Assembly (NCBI GenBank): GCA_910583525.1
Contig: CAJTXL010000001.1
Span: 62,001 to 126,000 of the forward strand
Direction: 5' to 3'
DNA from: an uncultured Muribaculaceae bacterium
GTDB lineage: Bacteria > Bacteroidota > Bacteroidia > Bacteroidales > Muribaculaceae
Length of the DNA stretch: 64,000 bases
Of the stretch, positions 43,832 through 52,900 are shown in pieces. The notes below the pieces were generated by a model that was given only the letters and a program-made list of their open reading frames with translations, did no database searches and had not been told where the DNA came from. The number at the start of each line of letters is the position of its first letter. Position 1 is the stretch's first letter. Made by a program: the position numbers and the translations under genes.

Positions 43832-45295
43832 CTAAAGCACCGGGCTTAGCAACCTGAGCACCGATTCGGCAAGCCGTTTGGAAAAACGACGCCGACGCCA
43901 TTGGGCCGGATGCACCCGTTCGCATTGTTTTAAATCGTTTTTAAAAACTTCGAGCATCTTAGAAGTAAGCTCCTTACTGTAGAAAAACAGGTTGGCTTCG
44001 AAATTACATTCAAAACTGCGGAAATCGAAATTTGTCGAACCTATGGTGACAATCTCATCGTCGACAATTATCATCTTTGAGTGTAGCATGCCACCCTTGT
44101 AGAGGTAGATTTTAATGCCGGCACGAAGGCATTCGGCGATGTATGACGCCGATGCGAGTGTCAGCATCGTCGAATCGCTATGTTCGGGCATCATTATGCG
44201 GACATCCACATGCGCCAACGATGCCGACTGGAGAGCTTTGAGCAAAGCTTCTGTCGGCAAAAAATAGGGAGTCTGGATAAATACCCTACGACGCGCGTTT
44301 GATATGGCTTTGTGCAAAGCCAAGGCGATATTGGCCCATTGCGAAGTCGGCCCGGAAGTAAGCAGTTGCGCGCCGACATTGTCGACACTTTCCGGGCGCT
44401 TGTCACATGCGGTTTCTTTGGTTGGCATATCCTCAATCAGCTCGCCGCACATAAAGTTCCAGTCTACGGCAAAAGAATACTGCAGGGCGGCGACAGCCGG
44501 ACCGGTTATGCGCACATGCGTGTCGCGCCACCGGTCGAAACGGCGTCCCCCGTCAATATATCTGTCGGCGACATTCATTCCGCCGAGATAGCCGATAGAA
44601 CTGTCTATGATGCAGATTTTACGATGGTTGCGCCAATTGATGCGCGTGGCAAGCTGAGGAAAAGACACTTTGAAAAACGGGAAGGCGGCGACGCCCTCTC
44701 GGCGCAATTTTTTGAAAAAACGCGATTTTACGCTAAACGATCCCACATGGTCGTACATCAGCCTGACTTTGACTCCCTCTTTTGCTTTCTCCGTCAATAT
44801 CGAGGCAATACGTCTACCAAGCGTATCGTCTTCAAAGATATAGTATTGGATATTGATTGTTTCACGGGCATTGCGAAGGTCGGTCTCCAAAGCCTCAAAT
44901 TTAGAAGTCCCGTCAGTGAAAACCTCGACGGAGTTGGCCGGATAGTACTGAGCCCCCGTAAGAGAACGTGCGAGATTGATTTGCTGCACCGACGGTGTTG
45001 CAAGGCCGGCATTGCGAGGGTCTGCATTGATGCGCGGTTCGCGGCGCTTCAACTTGCGACGGATACGGCGCGAAACCATACGTGTGTTTTTGATGCTGCG
45101 CCCAAAGAAAATATACAATATAAGCCCGACAACAGGCAACAAAAGTAAAACCGTAACCCAGGCAAGAGACTTTACCGGGTTGCGGTTTTCAAACAATATC
45201 ACAAATATGATGACCAAAGTCGACCCCAGCGCTATGATGGCAAACGCTGAATACAGCCAATTGGCTGTCATTAAAGACGACAGATGGTCGAACAT
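43832..45295 (-). CDS. cls: cardiolipin synthase
   Basis: A 487-residue membrane enzyme that joins phosphatidylglycerol units. Two N-terminal helices (about residues 12-35 and 42-65), then two phospholipase-D catalytic motifs: HRKICIIDSSIGYLGG near 222 and HSKMIIVDDEIVTIGSTNFD near 403. Both HxKx4D sets are intact. Length is that of bacterial Cls. It sits 17 bases after the PRiA4-type gene. Confidence 0.95.
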   Translation of the reverse strand: MFDHLSSLMTANWLYSAFAIIALGSTLVIIFVILFENRNPVKSLAWVTVLLLLPVVGLILYIFFGRSIKNTRMVSRRIRRKLKRREPRINADPRNAGLATPSVQQINLARSLTGAQYYPANSVEVFTDGTSKFEALETDLRNARETINIQYYIFEDDTLGRRIASILTEKAKEGVKVRLMYDHVGSFSVKSRFFKKLRREGVAAFPFFKVSFPQLATRINWRNHRKICIIDSSIGYLGGMNVADRYIDGGRRFDRWRDTHVRITGPAVAALQYSFAVDWNFMCGELIEDMPTKETACDKRPESVDNVGAQLLTSGPTSQWANIALALHKAISNARRRVFIQTPYFLPTEALLKALQSASLAHVDVRIMMPEHSDSTMLTLASASYIAECLRAGIKIYLYKGGMLHSKMIIVDDEIVTIGSTNFDFRSFECNFEANLFFYSKELTSKMLEVFKNDLKQCERVHPAQWRRRRFSKRLAESVLRLLSPVL

Positions 45296-45312
45296 GGCCG
45301 TTGTTCCGACGG

Positions 45313-45861
45313 TCAGTCGTCGAATGTCATCTCGTCGAAGCCTTGGGCGTCGAATTCATCTTCGTTGTAGCTGTCAGCGCCATAGAAATCTTCGTCGAGG
45401 TCGGAAACGTTCGATGCGTGCTTGGCATCGACCTTCGCGTCGAATTCTTCAAGGTCGACGGTTTCGGGAGGAGGCGTTCCAAGCGACAGCGTGCACAAGG
45501 GGTCTTTGAGCGAACGGCCGGTGACGAGCTGGGTCATTTCTATGAAGAACATTCGCTCGGTGATGTAGTCGAATACATAGAGCAGTTTTTGCCCCTCGTC
45601 TTCGATGAAATCGGAAAGCACGGATTCGTCCATGAGCCATACGTCCTGGTCGTCATCGACGCCCATGTCTTCAAAAGTTATCTCTTTTTCTTTCTCCCAA
45701 TTTCGGTCGCAAAGGAAAAAAGAACTCATCTGAGTCGCATCATAGCCTACACATTCGCAAATCGCTTTCTTGAGGTCCAAAAACGTTGCCGTGGCATCGA
45801 TTTGGATTTCGCGTTTGAAGTTGTCGACTTCGTCGGATACTATACGGAAATTAAATATCAT
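45313..45861 (-). CDS. PRiA4/IS1096 TnpR-like family protein
   Basis: A 182-residue protein of the plasmid pRiA4b ORF3/IS1096 passenger TnpR-like family. The pattern I-x-I-D-ATATFLDLKKAI, FFLCDRNWEK and KLLYVFDY fits the family. The last 50 residues form a strongly acidic tail (EDFYGADSYNEDEFDAQGFD). Despite the family name there is no transposon here, and in Bacteroidota such genes are chromosomal with unknown role. A near-consensus -7 box (TAACTTCG, minus strand, 45918-45925) lies 57 bases upstream. The 117-base gap to 45978 holds nothing else. Confidence 0.75.
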   Translation of the reverse strand: MIFNFRIVSDEVDNFKREIQIDATATFLDLKKAICECVGYDATQMSSFFLCDRNWEKEKEITFEDMGVDDDQDVWLMDESVLSDFIEDEGQKLLYVFDYITERMFFIEMTQLVTGRSLKDPLCTLSLGTPPPETVDLEEFDAKVDAKHASNVSDLDEDFYGADSYNEDEFDAQGFDEMTFDD

Positions 45862-45978
45862 AATATTTTTAGAAGTTCTTTTTCGTAACTTTTCGGGTCT
45901 TGTAAATATTTATACTGCGAAGTTAGCAACAAACAATCCATTCTTGCAAGAATTTCATAAAAAAAATAACGGCACATT

Positions 45979-47256
45979 TCATTTAGGCTCTGCGCACATT
46001 GCTTTGAGAAGGGCGTCGGCCAGCAAATCGCCCCATAAGCGATAGCCGTCGGCTGTATAATGAACGCCGTCTTTGCCGAGAATACGGGCTTTCTTGAGTT
46101 TGGCGGCGGCGCCTGTACCGCCGGCCACCTCATAGTGGTCGTAGTATGGCAAACCTTCACTTGCGGCATATTCCTTGATGATATTTCTGACGGTCAATAC
46201 CTTCTTGTTTACCACGCTCGATGCCACACGGCGCCAACGACCTTTCTTGTTGCGTACACGGCGGTATGTCTTCTTATAGCATTCGGCAGGCCCGACAAGT
46301 ACGATTTTCGTTTGCGGATTGTTTTGCCTCACCGTCGCGACCAATGTCTCAATCCCGGCAAGGATATTTTCAGGATTATTTCTGCTGAAGGCCTCGTTTG
46401 TGCCGAGCGCTATCACAGTAAGATCTGGGGTTAATTTGGCAAGGCCTTGAGCGAAGCCTTCCACAAGGCCATACGATGAATATGTCGCTCCGTTGTTTCC
46501 GAGCGAGTGCACCACCGTACCGACTGTATCGCCAAGCAGTTCAAATCCACCGAAAGTGGTGTCACCGATGTCTCCTCGCATTTCCAATGACAATTCATTA
46601 AATGAGCCGCCGAGGCGCAGGCATAGCTCTTTGTAGGCACTGATGCTATCGAAAGGCACCACATCTCCATTGTCGTTGTACAAGCGTATGATTTCGGGAG
46701 TCTTTCCGAGATACAGCATACGGAGCCTGTCAAAAGGCATTTCGCACTTCAGCGACAATGAAAATTCTCCCACCTCGGGCCTTATGCCAATTCCTGTAAA
46801 AGGCATGGCGGTAGGCCACGGCATTTTCAGTAGCTTTGATGCTGTAAATGGCGCGTAAGTGTGGATTGTATAGTCTTTCGGCTGATTGGTGGACGCTAAC
46901 CTGAACGGTATCACAAGACCACGGCCGGCGCATCGTGACGCCGCCTGCAAGCGGCTGCGCAGAACAGAGCCTCCGAAGTCGGCCTGCACGTGCGAGTCGC
47001 CAAGATACACAAGCGAGAAAAGGCTGTCGCCGCGAGCGGCTGCTGCGAATTTGGCCGACAAGGCTGTCCAATCGTCGCCATTGAGTTCTATGACATTGGC
47101 CGACGGCTTCATGAAAGGATACGACGAATACCGCGCTTCTGCCGACGGTGCCTCTATTTCGGGATTTAGACGCAGTTCAAGCTGCGTATCGTCGGCAAAC
47201 GCCAATATCGCCGACACGAACACGGCAAAGAACAATGTCGCAATACGCTTATTCAT
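45979..47256 (-). CDS. secreted SGNH/GDSL hydrolase (downstream copy)
   Basis: A 425-residue exported esterase-fold protein. Signal peptide from MNKRIATLFFAVFVSAILAFA; GDS motif in LGDSHVQADFGGS near residue 88; GTNEAF (block III-like) near 285; and the Asp/His pair in KDGVHYTADGY near 400. The frame is open to 47337, but the ATG at 47256 starts the signal peptide and overlaps the upstream SGNH gene by 8 bases. The family includes enzymes that add or remove acetyl groups on peptidoglycan or exopolysaccharide; the substrate here is unknown. Confidence 0.85.
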   Translation of the reverse strand: MNKRIATLFFAVFVSAILAFADDTQLELRLNPEIEAPSAEARYSSYPFMKPSANVIELNGDDWTALSAKFAAAARGDSLFSLVYLGDSHVQADFGGSVLRSRLQAASRCAGRGLVIPFRLASTNQPKDYTIHTYAPFTASKLLKMPWPTAMPFTGIGIRPEVGEFSLSLKCEMPFDRLRMLYLGKTPEIIRLYNDNGDVVPFDSISAYKELCLRLGGSFNELSLEMRGDIGDTTFGGFELLGDTVGTVVHSLGNNGATYSSYGLVEGFAQGLAKLTPDLTVIALGTNEAFSRNNPENILAGIETLVATVRQNNPQTKIVLVGPAECYKKTYRRVRNKKGRWRRVASSVVNKKVLTVRNIIKEYAASEGLPYYDHYEVAGGTGAAAKLKKARILGKDGVHYTADGYRLWGDLLADALLKAMCAEPK

Positions 47257-48700
47257 CGGCTGCACACAACAAAGCATCAAAAAGCAGTCGGGCAAGTTCT
47301 TTGCCGCCGTCATGGTTGAGGTGGATATAGTCGGCATTCATAAGGCGGCGTTTGCGCCAAGCTATCGACGCGCCCGGGCCGCCCATTGCTGCACGAGTGT
47401 CCCAAAAGTGTGTTTTGGTAAGCATTGCAAGCTTGCGTTGTGCCTTTACCATGGCGGTGCATGTCGGCAGAGATTGTACTTCGGCACCATTTTTCACCCC
47501 TCGGTCACCTACACCCATCACAAGGATGTCGGCATGCGGATAGCATTCCTGCAAACGCGCTATGCTCTGCACCATACCCTGCATATACGGTGTGTAATCG
47601 GTCTGCTCGGCAGAAAGGGCGTTGGTGCCAAACTCTACTATGATAAGGTCATAGTCGGCATTCGTCGCCATCTGCCGACATAATCTTTTGTTCAGCCGAC
47701 GGTGTGCGAGTCCCGAATTGCCACGGACCGACATGCAGTCGACCTGGATGCCCGATGTTCCGTCGAGATATGCTCCCAGACCCACCAGACCGTCAATATC
47801 GCTCTTCACAGCCAATGATGCCGTAGAGCCGTCAATGCTTACAGACCGGGCATCGCCCGATGGCTCGATTTCAAAAGTCTTGGAGTCATTATCTATTGTC
47901 AGAGTTATGGTGCCGGAGGTCGGCGCGATGAAGGTAAAAGATGAGCAGCTCCAGCTTTTTGTGCCTTCGGCATAGCCGCACCCCTTGTAGTGGGTGTTTG
48001 CTCCGACCGAACCGATGCCATAATCACCACTCAGCGTGCGCATAGAGTCGCGGCGGCTCATTGAGCGAATGTCGTGCATTATCCAACCCGAATCACTCTG
48101 CCTCACAGACTTCCGAAATCCCGGAAAATCGTTGTGCATCGCCATGTAGCCGACGCCCGTGCCGCCATAGCGCTGTTGCAGCAGTTCTCGCAAATCGGCG
48201 GCAAGTATATCACCCTCAATGAAGGAGTCGCCGATAATTCCGACCCTTACACGTCGATTTCCGACCTGCGACAGCGCTGCTCTGAAACGCGGCAAAGGCC
48301 CTTCTTGCCCATAATTCTCAATACGTACGCTACCGCCTGTGGCAATGTTTTCTTCAGGTATCTCAGTTTCAGCCAAGCTGATTGTCTCTGTACTGTCGTT
48401 TTCTACGGCAGTAGAATCGACCGTCGCTACGACAGGATTTTTAGGGGAACCTTCCGAAGGAACTTTGTCGGCATTCTGTGCCGTGCTCAGCAATTCGGTC
48501 AATTCGGGGTCGGAATAGGTCTCCGTGGCGACCGTTTTAGTTTTAGATGTGTAATTGCGCGGAAAAACATCCTCAAAAAGGTCAAAGTCTTTTATAACAT
48601 TACCGGTAAGTTCACCCCAAGGCAGTGCCGACATTAGCAGCAACATGCCAAATGCAAGCCCTATTACGATAAAAATATGGCGAGAGGAGGAGTCGTTCAT
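47249..48700 (-). CDS. membrane-anchored SGNH hydrolase (upstream copy)
   Basis: A 483-residue protein with an N-terminal helix (FIVIGLAFGMLLLMSALPWG) and a periplasmic part. A Thr/Ser/Glu-rich linker spans about residues 45-130. The SGNH domain has IGDSFIEGD near 155, GTNAL near 350 and DYIHLNHDGG near 455. It resembles the periplasmic partners of MBOAT acetyltransferases, but no MBOAT gene is present in the window. It follows menF by 2 bases and overlaps the second SGNH gene. Confidence 0.85.
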   Translation of the reverse strand: MNDSSSRHIFIVIGLAFGMLLLMSALPWGELTGNVIKDFDLFEDVFPRNYTSKTKTVATETYSDPELTELLSTAQNADKVPSEGSPKNPVVATVDSTAVENDSTETISLAETEIPEENIATGGSVRIENYGQEGPLPRFRAALSQVGNRRVRVGIIGDSFIEGDILAADLRELLQQRYGGTGVGYMAMHNDFPGFRKSVRQSDSGWIMHDIRSMSRRDSMRTLSGDYGIGSVGANTHYKGCGYAEGTKSWSCSSFTFIAPTSGTITLTIDNDSKTFEIEPSGDARSVSIDGSTASLAVKSDIDGLVGLGAYLDGTSGIQVDCMSVRGNSGLAHRRLNKRLCRQMATNADYDLIIVEFGTNALSAEQTDYTPYMQGMVQSIARLQECYPHADILVMGVGDRGVKNGAEVQSLPTCTAMVKAQRKLAMLTKTHFWDTRAAMGGPGASIAWRKRRLMNADYIHLNHDGGKELARLLFDALLCAADE

Positions 48701-48702
48701 CG

Positions 48703-49647
48703 TCAGTATTTATTTAGAAGTTCTATCAATGGCGTAGCCTTGGCCGCAGTCTCGTTCCATTCGTCAAAGGCATCCGAAGCTGCCGTGATGCCGCTGCCGG
48801 TATATACCGCCCAGTTTCTCTCGTCGAAATGTACACAGCGCAAAACAACATATGCCAACGGACCATTGTTGCCGGGAACCGTAATCAGCCCACCGTAACA
48901 GTTTCGAGGCGTTGTTTCGGCTTCTGCAATATCACGCATGGCATCTGGTCGCGGAAAACCGCATACGGCCGGAGTTGGATGTATGGCCGCTATGACATCT
49001 TCTGCCGGAAAAACGCCGTCAGCGACATTACGTATGGCTATCGGAGTGCATAGGTGTTCCACAACCCCGTAGCTGAAATTGTAAGGCTCCAATGCTTCGG
49101 CCTTGGCTGGTGTTTCAAGAGCATTTATGCGTAAACATATGTCCTCGACCACAATGCGGTGCTCCTCAATATTTTTTTCAGACCATCGCCCTATAGTATC
49201 TGCCGGGCGCGTTCCTGCCAATGCCCTGGTTTTGGCCAGCTTGTCGCCTATGACTTCGAGCAGCAATTCAGGCGAAGCTCCCATCCAATATCCTGTAGAC
49301 GGATGACTGAACATGAAACAGAACATATCGGGAAAAGACGCGAAGTACTCTTCCATGACGGCTTCAGGGTCAAAGACCTTAAATGTGCCGCATATCTGTC
49401 GACTAAGCACCGTTTTACCGCCACGTACTTCGAGCTTGGCTTTAATGTCGTTTATTGTTCTGACATAGTCTTCTTTGGGTGTAGAGCATGCAGGCACCGA
49501 CATGCTTTTTTCCTGTGAAAAACTGCATGACGGCCATGGTGAGACTTTAGCCCCACCGAACCTCAAAGTTTGCTCTGAAAATGTGGAAAAATCGTATCTG
49601 CGTATTTTTTTCTCGCCTGGCAGTCGGCAGAACAGCACGGAGTCCAT
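48703..49647 (-). CDS. menF: isochorismate synthase
   Basis: A 314-residue chorismate-binding enzyme of the MenF/EntC group, which makes isochorismate for menaquinone. Motifs: ALAGTRPAD near residue 150, EHRIVVEDI near 170, HPTPAVCGFPR near 232, and GLITVPGNNGPLAYVVLRC near 255. It is short at the N-terminus compared with E. coli MenF but has the full catalytic domain. The rest of the men cluster is not here. It lies between rimO and the SGNH pair, 9 and 2 bases away. Confidence 0.9.
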   Translation of the reverse strand: MDSVLFCRLPGEKKIRRYDFSTFSEQTLRFGGAKVSPWPSCSFSQEKSMSVPACSTPKEDYVRTINDIKAKLEVRGGKTVLSRQICGTFKVFDPEAVMEEYFASFPDMFCFMFSHPSTGYWMGASPELLLEVIGDKLAKTRALAGTRPADTIGRWSEKNIEEHRIVVEDICLRINALETPAKAEALEPYNFSYGVVEHLCTPIAIRNVADGVFPAEDVIAAIHPTPAVCGFPRPDAMRDIAEAETTPRNCYGGLITVPGNNGPLAYVVLRCVHFDERNWAVYTGSGITAASDAFDEWNETAAKATPLIELLNKY

Positions 49648-49656
49648 GGTATATTA

Positions 49657-50964
49657 TTACTTGGCAATACGGCCTAAAAGGTCGAAACCTTCCGATGCGT
49701 ATATATTGACCTCATATATGCCACCGACCTCGATACGATTGTCCGGGTCTATAAATACACAACAGTCCACTTCGGGCGAATCGTACTCTGTGCGCCCGAC
49801 AAAACGGCTTCCGTCATATTCGTCGACAATGACGCGCAGCGTTTTGCCGACCTTGCTTTCGGCATGATCGAACGCAATATCCTGCTGCAACGCCATCAGC
49901 CGGTCGAGACGTTTCTGTTTCACTTCTTCAGGTATGCCGTCGCTCAAATGGCCGGCGGCATAAGTACCATCTTCTTCGCAATAGGCAAATGCCCCCATGC
50001 GTTCAAAGCGTTGCTCGGCAACAAAGTCGAGCAGACGTTCGAATGCCGCATCGTCCTCGCCAGGAAAGCCTACCATCATGGTTGTACGGATGTGTATGCC
50101 CGGAACCTCGGCGCGGATGCGGTCGAGAAGCGCTCGCGTGGCTTTGCCGTCGATATGGCGCCGCATGTTGGTGAGGACTTGGTCGTCGATATGCTGTAGA
50201 GCAATGTCGAGATAATTGCAGATGTTGGCATGTCTTGCCATCACCGGCAGTATGTCGTATGGAAAATCGGCCGGATAGGCATAATGCAGGCGTATCATTT
50301 CCACCCCCGATATCGATGCCATCTTTTCAAGCAATAGGGCAAGTTGCGAGGAACCGTTGCCAATGTCGCGGCCGTACGATGATAAATCTTGTGCTATGAT
50401 ATTGAATTCTCGTGTGCCCGATGCCGCAAGCGTACGTACTTCATCTATTATTTCTTCGACAGGGCGCGAATGGTGTCGGCCGGTTATAAGCGGAATGGCG
50501 CAGAAAGCACAAAAGCGGTTGCAGCCTTCTGAAATCTTGAGGTATGTATAGTGCGGAGCAGTCGACAGCTTCCGTTGCCATGGTTTGTCAACCTCGACAA
50601 AGCGTCCCGACAAATCGCCGACAAGCGATGTCCAATCGAATTTCCCGTATATACCGTCAAGTTCGGGCATTTCTTCGGCAAGTTCGGAGCGGTAGCGCTC
50701 TGTCAGGCATCCCATTGCATAAACTCCTGCAATGCCGCCGTCCGATTTCATCTGCAAAGCTTCAAGGAGAGTGTTTACAGACTCTTCTTTGGCATCTCCG
50801 ATAAAACCGCATGTGTTTATGACAAATACCGACCCGTCAGGGACAAGCCCGTCGGCAAAACGGACTTTGAAGCCTGCGTCGGCAAAGCGACGGGCAAGAC
50901 ATTCACTGTCGACAAGGTTCTTTGAGCACCCGAGGCTCAGAACCGACACTTCAGGAGTCTTCAT
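49657..50964 (-). CDS. rimO: ribosomal protein S12 methylthiotransferase RimO
   Basis: A 435-residue radical-SAM enzyme that adds a methylthio group to Asp of ribosomal protein S12. N-terminal cluster domain starts SLGCSKNLVDSE; the radical-SAM motif CNRFCAFCAIP (CxxxCxxC) is near residue 145; a C-terminal TRAM domain ends the protein. It overlaps the last base of ftsY. Confidence 0.96.
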   Translation of the reverse strand: MKTPEVSVLSLGCSKNLVDSECLARRFADAGFKVRFADGLVPDGSVFVINTCGFIGDAKEESVNTLLEALQMKSDGGIAGVYAMGCLTERYRSELAEEMPELDGIYGKFDWTSLVGDLSGRFVEVDKPWQRKLSTAPHYTYLKISEGCNRFCAFCAIPLITGRHHSRPVEEIIDEVRTLAASGTREFNIIAQDLSSYGRDIGNGSSQLALLLEKMASISGVEMIRLHYAYPADFPYDILPVMARHANICNYLDIALQHIDDQVLTNMRRHIDGKATRALLDRIRAEVPGIHIRTTMMVGFPGEDDAAFERLLDFVAEQRFERMGAFAYCEEDGTYAAGHLSDGIPEEVKQKRLDRLMALQQDIAFDHAESKVGKTLRVIVDEYDGSRFVGRTEYDSPEVDCCVFIDPDNRIEVGGIYEVNIYASEGFDLLGRIAK

Positions 50965-51929
50965 CAGTTTTCTTTACGTCCGAAAAGCGACTCTACGAAT
51001 GCACGCTTGTCGAAAAGCTGCAAATCTTCGATGCCTTCACCTATGCCGATATATTTCACCGGTATCTTGAATTGGTCGCTTATGCCGATTACCACACCGC
51101 CCCTCGCGGTGCCGTCGAGCTTGGTGACGGCGAGATGCGTCACCTGGGTGGCCGCAGAGAACTGGTTGGCCTGTTCAAACGCATTCTGGCCTGTTGAACC
51201 GTCGAGCACAAGCAACACTTCGTGCGGAGCGCCGGGAACGACTTTCTCCATTACACGCTTGATTTTCGACAGTTCGTCCATCAGACCTTTTTTGTTGTGC
51301 AGACGTCCGGCCGTGTCGATGATAACGACGTCGATGTCATTGGCAACTGCCGACGACAAGGTGTCGTAAGCCACAGCGGCGGCATCAGACCCGAGCTGCT
51401 GTTTCACTACAGGCACATCGGCACGTCGGCCCCATTCGTCGAGCTGCTCGACGGCTGCGGCACGGAATGTGTCGGCGGCACCGAGCATAACTTTATTGCC
51501 GGCTTTTTTGTATTGGTACGCAAGCTTGCCTATCGTGGTGGTTTTTCCCACACCGTTTACGCCGACAACCATAATGACGTATGGCTTTTTACCGGCCGGC
51601 GGCATGAACTTGTCGGCGGCGTCTCCGTTATCGCTTTCGGCGAGCAATGCGCTTATCTCCTGACACAAAAGTTCGTTCAGCTCGTCCATATCGACATATT
51701 TGTCGCGAGCCGCACGTTCCTGAATGCGTTCTATTATTTTAAGTGTGGTTTCAGCCCCGACGTCACTGGTGATAAATACTTCTTCGAGTTCGTCAAGGAA
51801 ATCGTCGTCGATAGTGCGGCGCCCGGTAAATACGCGGCGCAACTTGCCCAAGACCCCTTCTTTGGTCTTCTCAAGGCCGCGGTCGAGGTTCTGTTTTTTT
51901 TCTTTGCTGAAGAAATCAAAAAATCCCAT
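50964..51929 (-). CDS. ftsY: signal recognition particle receptor FtsY
   Basis: A 321-residue SRP GTPase that docks ribosomes at the membrane. The acidic A domain is almost absent, as in many Bacteroidota. NG domain: P-loop GVNGVGKTTTIGKLA near residue 120, DTFRAAAVEQL, DTAGR near 207, TKLDGTARGG near 268. First gene of the ftsY-rimO-menF-SGNH-SGNH run, with a consensus promoter at 51956-51963. Confidence 0.97.
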   Translation of the reverse strand: MGFFDFFSKEKKQNLDRGLEKTKEGVLGKLRRVFTGRRTIDDDFLDELEEVFITSDVGAETTLKIIERIQERAARDKYVDMDELNELLCQEISALLAESDNGDAADKFMPPAGKKPYVIMVVGVNGVGKTTTIGKLAYQYKKAGNKVMLGAADTFRAAAVEQLDEWGRRADVPVVKQQLGSDAAAVAYDTLSSAVANDIDVVIIDTAGRLHNKKGLMDELSKIKRVMEKVVPGAPHEVLLVLDGSTGQNAFEQANQFSAATQVTHLAVTKLDGTARGGVVIGISDQFKIPVKYIGIGEGIEDLQLFDKRAFVESLFGRKEN

Positions 51930-51955
51930 GTGAGTGTCTTGCTGGTTTCAAGCAA

Positions 51956-51963
51956 CAAAGTTA
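51956..51963 (-). promoter_or_regulatory. -7 promoter element of ftsY
   Basis: Minus-strand TAACTTTG, exact consensus, 26 bases before the ftsY ATG. It drives five genes with gaps of at most 9 bases between them. Confidence 0.72.
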
Positions 51964-52021
51964 GTGAATTTTGCCGATATTGAGACTTCTTTTCTCTTTC
52001 TTGACGACAAAAAAAGTGCGG

Positions 52022-52453
52022 TTACATGCCTATTGCAGCCCTCATTTCGTCGTATTCAGCCCAATCGGGGTCGTTTTCGGCATAAATATCAAGAGGCAAT
52101 AGAGAAAAAGACGCCAAGGCTCTGTTGAGGAACTTGCCGAAAACATCGGTCGAGAATGTGTAGAATATCCAATTGCGTTCTCCGGCACCCGTATATATCC
52201 CTGTGAGAATCGCCGTGTTCTTGCCCTTCAGATTATCCTCGAATGCCTGGGTAACTTCTTCGAGACAATGCGATGTAGCCTCGTCGGGGAAACCGAGCGG
52301 TCCGTCAGGAGTATAGCGCATGGTGACTTCAACCCTTATGCAGTACTTCTCTCGTGAACGGAATTTGTCGACATCGGTGCACCCTGTCACGATGATGGTA
52401 TTCCCTTCATCATCTACGGTCGGATATGTTAGCCATTGGTCTTTCTCTGACAT
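52022..52453 (-). CDS. DUF695 domain protein
   Basis: A 143-residue single-domain protein. The pattern TAILTGIYTGAGERNWIFYT followed by a short helical stretch and the end motif IYAENDPDWAEYDEM fits DUF695, a domain of unknown function often near immunity-type or stress genes. It lies between RNase P RNA and ftsY, 92 bases from the ftsY start, and no consensus promoter was found for it; read-through from the RNase P region is possible. Confidence 0.7.
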   Translation of the reverse strand: MSEKDQWLTYPTVDDEGNTIIVTGCTDVDKFRSREKYCIRVEVTMRYTPDGPLGFPDEATSHCLEEVTQAFEDNLKGKNTAILTGIYTGAGERNWIFYTFSTDVFGKFLNRALASFSLLPLDIYAENDPDWAEYDEMRAAIGM

Positions 52454-52494
52454 AAGAGGGCCTTTTCAGTGTTTTTTCAATAATATCGATAAAA

Positions 52495-52877
52495 AAGCAT
52501 GGTCGGAGTATAAGCCGGGTTATGTGGCGGACGTACTTTCGCCGAAACGGGAGATGCGTCGCACCGTCTGTCATTTATCTGGCCCGAAAGCCTTGAGCAG
52601 TCTACCCCCCGGCAATGGACGAGCAGCCCTTGAATGCCGGTATACTTGACCTTGCAACCCATAAGGCGTGCGGCACGGCATATCGCTATGCCGTCCGGTG
52701 GGCTCTTACCCCACCTTTTCACCCTTGCCGTCCCACGAGGAAGCGGCGGTTGTTTTCTGTCACGCTACTCTACCGTTACCGATAGCTTTCCGTTAGAAAA
52801 TATGGTGCTCTATGTTGCCCGGACTTTCCTCTCGCCCTTTATATTGAAGACGAGCGACAGACCCTCCGGCCATGCTT
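52495..52877 (-). ncRNA. rnpB: RNase P RNA, bacterial class A
   Basis: About 383 nt. Universal landmarks on the minus strand: GAGGAAAGTCCGGGC (52817-52831), GGTAAGAGCCCACCGG (52695-52710) and the 3' AACCCGGCTTA (52511-52521). The ends pair as helix P1: AAGCATGGCCGGAG (52864-52877) with CTCCGACCATGCTT (52495-52508), 13 of 14 positions, followed by T5-6 as a terminator. The RNA is the catalytic part of the tRNA 5' processing enzyme. It starts 24 bases after lpxA with no clear own promoter, so it may be cut from the lpx transcript. A short frame on the opposite strand is spurious. Confidence 0.95.
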
Positions 52878-52900
52878 GTGTCTTGTCTACTACGGAACGG

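Noticed and set aside
45313..45861. transposon remnant suggested by the IS1096/TnpR family name
   Set aside because: There are no inverted repeats, target duplications or transposase nearby, and the neighbours are chromosomal genes.
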